A DNA stretch of 11,957 nucleotides. Source: an uncultured Opitutales bacterium (lineage in GTDB: Bacteria > Verrucomicrobiota > Verrucomicrobiia > Opitutales > Intestinicryptomonadaceae). The notes below the pieces were generated by a model. The model worked only from the letters and a program-made list of their open reading frames with translations. It was not told where the DNA came from and did no database searches. Below, piece by piece: positions 7,990 to 11,957 of the stretch. A program made the position numbers and the translations under genes. The stretch covers positions 1-11,957 of the forward strand of contig URAJ01000057.1 of assembly GCA_900545715.1 (NCBI GenBank), given 5' to 3'. The first letter of the stretch is position 1, and each line of letters begins with the position of its first letter.

Positions 7990-8031
7990 GAAACAATAAC
8001 AGATGCCATGCGTTATAAGATGTAAACTTTT

Positions 8032-8487
8032 ATGAAATTACAGAAAAATAATAGAATCCGCGCGCGCGCCGCAAAGACGCGCTTTTCAAGAGCCGCCTTC
8101 ACGCTTATGGAGGTATTGCTTGCAATAGCAATGATTTCAATGCTGGCGTTTATTGTGGTCGTCAACCTCGACAAAACTATGTCGGAGAGCCAGACTAAGA
8201 TTACGGAGTCTTTCGTGAACGGCTCGCTCCAGACGCCGCTTATGACCTTCAAATTGGCTGTCGGGCGCTATCCCACAACCGAGGAGGGGTTGAAGGCGCT
8301 GCTTGAAGCTCCCGAGGCGGTTTCCGATAGATGGAAGGGCCCGTACGTCCGCAACCTTCCCGCCGACCCGTGGGGAAATCCGTACCAGTACCGCTGCCCG
8401 GCAGTGAAGAGCAAGGACGGATACGATGTCTGGTCCTCGGGCCCCGACGGCAAGAGCGGAACCGAAGACGATATCGGAAATTGGTAA
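8032..8487 (+). CDS. gspG: type II secretion major pseudopilin GspG
   Basis: This 151-residue protein is the main repeating subunit of the periplasmic pseudopilus. A basic 22-residue leader precedes the class III signal AAFTLMEVLLAIAM, cleaved between Ala22 and Phe23, with Glu27 at +5 and a hydrophobic helix to about residue 46. The GspG body is clear: 'GRYPTTEEGLKALLEAP' at 78-94, 'DPWGNPYQY' at 112-120, and the C-terminal calcium-site region 'SSGPDGKSGTEDDIGNW' at 135-151. Length fits the family once the long leader is allowed for. Position -1 is Ala rather than the usual Gly. It is the first gene of a five-gene pseudopilin operon. Its ATG has no Shine-Dalgarno, unlike genes further down the operon. 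Confidence 0.96.
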   Translation: MKLQKNNRIRARAAKTRFSRAAFTLMEVLLAIAMISMLAFIVVVNLDKTMSESQTKITESFVNGSLQTPLMTFKLAVGRYPTTEEGLKALLEAPEAVSDRWKGPYVRNLPADPWGNPYQYRCPAVKSKDGYDVWSSGPDGKSGTEDDIGNW

Positions 8488-8493
8488 GATTGC

Positions 8494-9114
8494 GTGCGTA
8501 AGGTGGGCTTGCGGCGGATTTCTCGCAAAATGGCGCGGATTGCGGAAGATGTGCGGATGCGGCGCGCAAGGGGCGCGTTTACGCTCGCCGAAATAATCCT
8601 TGCAATTGCGCTTGCGGCTGTCGTCGCAACGCTCGCGGGAACGCTCGTGTTCCCCGATTCCTCCGCTTTGGAGGACAGGCCCGCCGATTCAATATTAAAG
8701 ACTGCCGTCTTGAGGGCGCGCGCGGAGTCCGCTAAAATCGGCGAACAGACGGTTCTGAGATTCCAACCAAGGGGCTATTTTAGCGTGTGCGATTTTAAGA
8801 CCCGCAAGGAAATCGCGAGGCTATATTTGCGCAAGGCCGACGAGCGCGCCGATAAATCCGATTCCGAAAATTCGTCCGGAGACGATGCCGAAAGCAACGT
8901 AAAAATATCGTTTTTTACGCGCAATCCTGAGATAATCGACAATCCCGGCGTGGAGTTCCCTGACGGGGAAGTCCGCGAAGTGCGATTTTCGCCTGATGGA
9001 GCGATGACACCGTTTTGCGCTGTCATAACCTTTTCGGACTATGTAAAAACCGTTTTTTTCGATCCGTTTTCGGGCGACGAAACATATCCTGATAAAAAGG
9101 AGAAAGATGATTAG
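8494..9114 (+). CDS. gspH: minor pseudopilin, GspH-like
   Basis: The frame encodes up to 206 residues from a GTG at 8494, seven bases after the gspG stop. Other possible starts are ATG 8530 and ATG 8557. The last has GGAAG eight bases upstream and would leave a seven-residue leader, so the true start is uncertain. The prepilin signal is GAFTLAEIILAIAL, cleaved after Ala28, with Glu33 at +5. After the helix, 'LKTAVLRARAESAKIGEQ' and 'LRFQPRGYFSV' match the GspH/FimT pattern of an AR-rich helix followed by a strand. An acidic, Ser-rich insert lies at about 116-135. GspH is expected in the tip complex with I, J and K. Assignment rests on this pattern and on operon position. The 3' end overlaps gspI by eight bases. 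Confidence 0.78.
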   Translation: MRKVGLRRISRKMARIAEDVRMRRARGAFTLAEIILAIALAAVVATLAGTLVFPDSSALEDRPADSILKTAVLRARAESAKIGEQTVLRFQPRGYFSVCDFKTRKEIARLYLRKADERADKSDSENSSGDDAESNVKISFFTRNPEIIDNPGVEFPDGEVREVRFSPDGAMTPFCAVITFSDYVKTVFFDPFSGDETYPDKKEKDD

Positions 9115-9598
9115 GCGTTCCGCAAATAATCTGCGCAGTGGCGGGCGCGGTAAAATCGGAGGGGAGAGAAATGGATTCTCCCTCGCGGAGGCCGTATTGG
9201 CGCTCGCGCTATTTTCGATATCGGCGTTTATGGTGTCGCAAGTTTGCTACAACAGCGTATATCCGCTCGTAATGGAGGGGGAAAACCCGGAATTGGAGGC
9301 CGATATACGGAAGGGGGTCGAGGCGGTTTTGGGAGTATCCGATTACGATTCGCTTTCCGACGAAATAGACATAGACGCATTCGACGGCGATATCTACAAG
9401 GTGAGCGGCGAGGCCCAATCCACCCCCATAACCGATTTGTTCGAGCTTGTAATAACTGTAAGGGGAAAGTCTTTCGAGGCCGTGCGGAGAATGTTTGTAG
9501 TGCGCCCGGGCTGGTACGAAATTTCCACCGAGCGCGACGACATAGTCGAGGACCGCACCGACTATCTCGATGAATCCAGAAGGGAGGCCGCGAGATGA
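9107..9598 (+). CDS. gspI: minor pseudopilin, GspI-like
   Basis: The 163-residue product has a 23-residue leader and the prepilin signal NGFSLAEAVLALALFSISAF, cleaved after Gly23, with Glu28 at +5. The small beta-rich domain ('LFELVITVRGKSFEAVRRMF' at 111-130) and third place in a G-H-I-J-K order support GspI. In known systems GspI nucleates the tip complex with J and K. The start is well supported by AAGGAG four bases before the ATG, inside the end of gspH. The C-terminus is unusually acidic and Arg-rich ('DDIVEDRTDYLDESRREAAR'). The helix is diagnostic, but separating GspI from other minor pseudopilins depends on gene order. Confidence 0.78.
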   Translation: MIRRSANNLRSGGRGKIGGERNGFSLAEAVLALALFSISAFMVSQVCYNSVYPLVMEGENPELEADIRKGVEAVLGVSDYDSLSDEIDIDAFDGDIYKVSGEAQSTPITDLFELVITVRGKSFEAVRRMFVVRPGWYEISTERDDIVEDRTDYLDESRREAAR

Positions 9599-10278
9599 AT
9601 TCCGGCTGCCGCAGCGCGCGCGGCGGGGTGTCGCGCGGCTTTACACTCATAGAGGCCGTGCTTGCAATATCAATATCGGCGCTTGTGATGTTTGGAGGGG
9701 TGGCGCTTCTCTTTGACATGTCTAAGCTTTCAGAGAGCCTTGAAATGGGGGGCTCTTTGAAGTCGCATGCCGACGGTGTCGAAGGGTTTTTAAGATCGGC
9801 GTTTTCCACGTCTTCCGTGCAGTCGTCGGGGGATCTTGGCGAAACTTTCGCTTCAAATTCCGACAAGACGGTTTACGTCTCGAAAAATCCCGATACGATA
9901 GGCTCAGGCGATTGGCTTTTGGCGTACGGCTGCGCTTACGACCACCCGTTTTACGTTTCTCCAACAGGTTTTTCGCCCGAGAAACTGTGCTGGCTCGAAT
10001 ATAAAGAGGGGGTTTTGTCTGTGATATGGAAGTTTGTAAAATCCGAGGAGCACGACCAAGAGTGCGCCCTTTACAGAAGCGAGATTTCCCGCAGGGTGGT
10101 AAATGTCGAATACTGGTACTACGACGATGTTGGGGCGTGGCAGCTCGAACCCCAACTGCGCGACACCACAACCGGCTCCACAATGCCGCAATACGTAAAA
10201 ATAACGTTTTCCGACGGAGCGGAGACGGACGAACGCCTCATAAGGCTCGATAATTTTACCGACGGAGGCATAAAATGA
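9595..10278 (+). CDS. gspJ: minor pseudopilin, GspJ-like
   Basis: The 227-residue product has a 15-residue leader and the canonical signal RGFTLIEAVLAISISALVMF, cleaved after Gly15, with Glu20 at +5. Size (GspJ is normally near 200 residues, larger than GspI) and place before gspK fit GspJ. The later part, with 'EYWYYDDVGAWQLEPQLRD' and 'PQYVKITFSDG', matches the GspJ layout in which a Tyr/Trp-rich strand leads into a final 'P..vki.f' strand. The ATG overlaps the gspI stop as ATGA and is preceded by GGGAGG at good spacing, which implies translational coupling. Confidence 0.82.
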   Translation: MNSGCRSARGGVSRGFTLIEAVLAISISALVMFGGVALLFDMSKLSESLEMGGSLKSHADGVEGFLRSAFSTSSVQSSGDLGETFASNSDKTVYVSKNPDTIGSGDWLLAYGCAYDHPFYVSPTGFSPEKLCWLEYKEGVLSVIWKFVKSEEHDQECALYRSEISRRVVNVEYWYYDDVGAWQLEPQLRDTTTGSTMPQYVKITFSDGAETDERLIRLDNFTDGGIK

Positions 10279-11393
10279 AACTTTTTGGGAAACGTCGCGC
10301 CGCCGCGCTCATTTTTGTGCTTGGGCTGATAGCGATAACGGGCATTGTGGCTGCGGTAATCGTGGAATTTGCGTCGGTGAGGCTTAAACCGAGGGCGTCG
10401 TCGATGCTCGAGCAGCAGCTTAAACTCGATGCCGAGAGCGCGCTGAACGCCGCGGTTGCAGTGCTGCGCGAATACGCGGAAATAGACGGAGGGCTTTACT
10501 CCGAAAGCCAGGGGTGGTCGAGACCCCTGTCAGACGGTCGAATAGTTTTCGACGGCTGTGAAGTTGACGTGAAAATAAGCGACGAAAGCGGCAAAATACC
10601 GCTTGGAATAATGGACGCCGAAAGCTTCGTAAAACTGTTCGAGGAATGGGGAATCGGCTCGGCGTCGGCGCAGCAGGCTGCCGACTGCATAATAGACTGG
10701 AGCGACTCCGACGATGCGCGCGGAGTTTTCGGGGCTGAATACGAGGATTACGAGAGAGGTACGGCGCGCCCCCCCAACAGGAGTATAAAATCGTTTTCCG
10801 AGCTTGCGTTTATAGAGAATGCGAAGGAGCTGTTTTTCGACGACGACGGGAACCCCACTGAGCTATATACCCTGTTTTCCGAAAATTTTTCTACGGAGAA
10901 TTTTTCAAAGGTGAATCTCAATTCGGCGTCGGAAAAGACGCTTGAGATTTTGTGCGTGTTGGAATCTGAGGATTACGATGTCGATTTGTACAGGGCAATA
11001 AGGGGCGAAATTGGCACTGTGGACGACGGAAAGTATTGGGTGGAAAATTTGACGGACATAGAGAATCGGGGCGCGAGGTTTGTTCCGCGCAAAAATGCAG
11101 GTGTAAATGCGAGCCTTTTAAAGATAGAGATAACTGTAAGGCGCGGGATTGCAGAATACAGGCTGATAGCCTTCTACGGGCAGGACAGCTCGTCTTCGTC
11201 GGGCTCTGACGGGGCAAGGCGCACAGGCGGCGCTTCCACAGGCGGCTCTTCAACGTCACGCCCGCAAGGCTCGGGCGGAAATGCCGGTGATTCTTCGGGA
11301 GTTTTGGCGTCTCAATCGAGCCGAAGTGCATCTTCAAAGGGGTCGTCTTCCTTGAAAATTTTAAAAATATACGAGAGGGGAATGTTGCAGTAA
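10275..11393 (+). CDS. gspK: minor pseudopilin GspK with low-complexity insert near its C-terminus
   Basis: The 372-residue protein caps the pseudopilus tip. Its N-terminus KRRAAALIFVLGLIAITG is the GspK type of class III signal, which has no Glu at +5; cleavage is expected after Ala9. Family marks follow in order: 'VKISDESGKIPLG' (99-111), 'AADCIIDWSDSDDARG' (135-150, corresponding to the DWxDxDD region), 'SFSELAFI' (173-180) and the helix-hairpin-helix-like 'VNLNSASEKTLEIL' (213-226). Residues about 304-359 are almost entirely Ser, Gly, Ala, Thr and Arg, followed by the strand-like 'LKILKIYERG'. That tail may complete the fold, with the low-complexity part as a loop between two strands. The start overlaps the gspJ stop as ATGA with GGAGG upstream. 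A C7 run lies inside the gene at 10769-10775. Confidence 0.93.
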   Translation: MKLFGKRRAAALIFVLGLIAITGIVAAVIVEFASVRLKPRASSMLEQQLKLDAESALNAAVAVLREYAEIDGGLYSESQGWSRPLSDGRIVFDGCEVDVKISDESGKIPLGIMDAESFVKLFEEWGIGSASAQQAADCIIDWSDSDDARGVFGAEYEDYERGTARPPNRSIKSFSELAFIENAKELFFDDDGNPTELYTLFSENFSTENFSKVNLNSASEKTLEILCVLESEDYDVDLYRAIRGEIGTVDDGKYWVENLTDIENRGARFVPRKNAGVNASLLKIEITVRRGIAEYRLIAFYGQDSSSSSGSDGARRTGGASTGGSSTSRPQGSGGNAGDSSGVLASQSSRSASSKGSSSLKILKIYERGMLQ

Positions 11394-11397
11394 CATT

Positions 11398-11466
11398 CTA
11401 ATTTGCGCATTTAGCGCGCGAAGGACCCCCGCGCTGATTGCATGCGAAGATTAGGACATTTTTTTT
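11398..11466 (+). terminator. long bipartite intrinsic terminator of the gsp operon
   Basis: Beginning five bases after the gspK stop, CTAATTTGCGCAT (11398-11410) pairs with ATGCGAAGATTAG (11442-11454) over 13 positions with one mismatch and one G-U. Inside, AGCGCG (11413-11418) pairs with CGCGCT (11430-11435). GACA and eight T follow (11459-11466). This marks gspK as the last gene of the transcript. Confidence 0.85.
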
Positions 11467-11719
11467 CTTTCTTTCATTTTTTTTAAAGCATATCGCGGGT
11501 TAACTTGTGGCCTCACCCAAAAAAGCGGTTCAGTAAAATTTTTTATAATGTTACCGAGGTGTGTGGGCGCGCAGAGAAACAGTTTCCCGAACAGTGAATT
11601 GCAATATGCTGGTTGCGGTGCTTGGTTCGCGGTTATGCTGGGAAAAATATAAATGATAAAAGTATAAAAAAAGTCTTGATAGAGCGCGCGGAATTTGCAA
11701 TATTGAACTTTATATCTAA
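11467..11719. other. gene-free AT-rich region between the gsp terminator and tRNA-Val
   Basis: About 250 bases carry no supportable open frame. There is a TATAAT at 11544-11549 with no good -35 at normal spacing. A GC-richer stretch follows (about 11555-11640) that I cannot assign to a known RNA. The last part is A-rich and leads into the tRNA promoter region. Confidence 0.5.
11676..11704 (+). promoter_or_regulatory. possible promoter of tRNA-Val
   Basis: TTGATA at 11676-11681 is a five-of-six -35 match. It is followed after 17 bases by AATATT (11699-11704), a weak -10. Transcription would start about eight to ten bases before the mature tRNA. The spacer is GC-rich (GAGCGCGCGG). Confidence 0.35.
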
Positions 11720-11793
11720 GGGCGATTAGCTCAGTTGGTTAGAGCGTCTGTTTTACACACAGGATGTCACAGGTTCGAGTCCTGTATCGCCCA
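11720..11793 (+). tRNA. tRNA-Val, anticodon UAC
   Basis: A full cloverleaf of 74 bases can be drawn. The acceptor stem is GGGCGAT/ATCGCCC. The D arm is GCTC/GAGC, and the anticodon stem is TCTGT/ACAGG around the loop TTTACAC, giving anticodon TAC. The T arm is ACAGG-TTCGAGT-CCTGT. The discriminator base is A, and the next bases are TAG, so CCA is not encoded and must be added enzymatically. The tRNA should read GUA and probably other valine codons by wobble. Confidence 0.97.
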
Positions 11794-11803
11794 TAGGCTT
11801 TTG

Positions 11804-11838
11804 AAGGTTGCAAGTTAAACACTTGTAGCCTTTTTTTT
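11804..11838 (+). terminator. intrinsic terminator after tRNA-Val
   Basis: AAGGTTGCAAGT (11804-11815) pairs with ACTTGTAGCCTT (11821-11832) through 12 pairs, two of them G-U. The loop is the five-base TAAAC, and the T run extends to 11838. It ends the tRNA transcript as a single-gene unit. Confidence 0.92.
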
Positions 11839-11931
11839 GTTTCCAGGTTTGTTTATAAGCGAGCCAAATCAGTTCGTTCTACGTCAAAGATTGTGGAATG
11901 GTGGAAAAAAAGAGGGCAAAGAGAACGAAAA

Positions 11932-11957
11932 ATGTTCTACAATGCCCGATGTGTTAA
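11932..11957 (+). other. possible first codons of a gene running off the right edge
   Basis: An ATG at 11932 opens MFYNARCV and remains open to the window end, preceded by AGAGAACGAAAA. A second ATG at 11942 gives MPDVL. Upstream lie GTGGAA (11893-11898), GTGGAA (11901-11906) and GAGGGC (11912-11917). GTTCTAC occurs twice, at 11876 and 11934. The piece is too short to name a product or to be sure it is coding. Confidence 0.2.

Larger units (their letters stand above)
7651..8031. promoter_or_regulatory. 381-base divergent regulatory region between ispH and the gsp operon
   Basis: No coding frame here looks real. The ispH side (7651-7860) is AT-rich. It contains CCGCTT/AAGCGG-type symmetry around the perfect palindrome TAGGCGCCTA (7691-7700), and a weak GC hairpin followed by eight T near 7820-7850. 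The gsp side (7861-8031) holds a TTGACA element, several hairpins and a TATAAG box at 8014-8019 close to the gspG start. Promoters for both divergent units must lie here, but their exact positions cannot be fixed by eye. Confidence 0.6.

Noticed and set aside
7900..8000. Known riboswitch such as the c-di-GMP (GEMM) class
   Set aside because: Conserved core bases of the classes I know are missing; only generic hairpins can be supported.
7698..8009. 103-residue minus-strand frame upstream of ispH
   Set aside because: It covers the divergent control region, has no domain character and runs through the hairpins and promoter elements.
8020..8025. ATG-TAA minimal start-stop just before gspG
   Set aside because: There is no ribosome-binding site and such a hexamer is expected by chance; no evidence of function.
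9209..10191. Minus-strand frames of 69-212 residues opposite gspI and gspJ
   Set aside because: The plus-strand genes have prepilin signals, Shine-Dalgarno sites and coupled overlaps; the opposite frames are compositional shadows.
10769..10775. C7 run in gspK as a phase-variation site
   Set aside because: Seven C is short for slippage, falls in a non-repetitive conserved region and leaves the frame intact.
11720..11793. tRNA 3' end as a phage or island attachment site
   Set aside because: I see no second copy of the tRNA 3' end and no integrase gene in the window.

Overview
The window looks like chromosomal DNA from a Verrucomicrobiota member, probably near Opitutales/Puniceicoccales. The clues are a secreted protein with a PEP-CTERM sorting tail (VPEP, hydrophobic helix, RRKK), a general secretion pseudopilin cluster, and mixed Shine-Dalgarno use. 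The taxonomic guess is inference; no rRNA gene or other taxonomic marker is present.

Layout. Positions 1-2156 (minus) hold nearly all of a Tex-type transcription accessory protein whose last residues lie beyond the left edge. Next on the minus strand is a secreted PEP-CTERM surface protein (2555-4123) with its own terminator. It is followed by a 768-residue lipoprotein (4417-6723), also with a terminator. The lipoprotein resembles a clan GH-A glycosidase with an N-terminal DUF5060-like domain, but both catalytic glutamates appear to be lost. IspH/LytB (6778-7650), the last enzyme of the MEP isoprenoid pathway, lies 54 bases upstream of the lipoprotein gene on the same strand. A run of nine G lies between them.

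A 381-base divergent region (7651-8031) separates this minus-strand block from a tight plus-strand operon at 8032-11393. That operon encodes five type II secretion pseudopilins in the canonical order gspG-gspH-gspI-gspJ-gspK. The H/I, I/J and J/K junctions overlap. Together the products would form the periplasmic pseudopilus: GspG as the repeating subunit and H, I, J and K as the tip complex. No gspC, D, E, F, L or M is in the window, and the operon ends in a long bipartite hairpin followed by eight T. The leader upstream of gspG can fold into several hairpins, two of which exclude each other.

The right end holds an unassigned AT-rich gap, a tRNA-Val(UAC) without an encoded CCA, its strong terminator, and possibly the first codons of another gene. 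The most interesting points are the apparent pseudo-glycosidase lipoprotein, Ala instead of Gly at the prepilin cleavage site in three of five pseudopilins, the low-complexity insert near the end of GspK, the switch-like leader of the gsp operon, and the G9 tract. I found no CRISPR array, insertion sequence or defence system.
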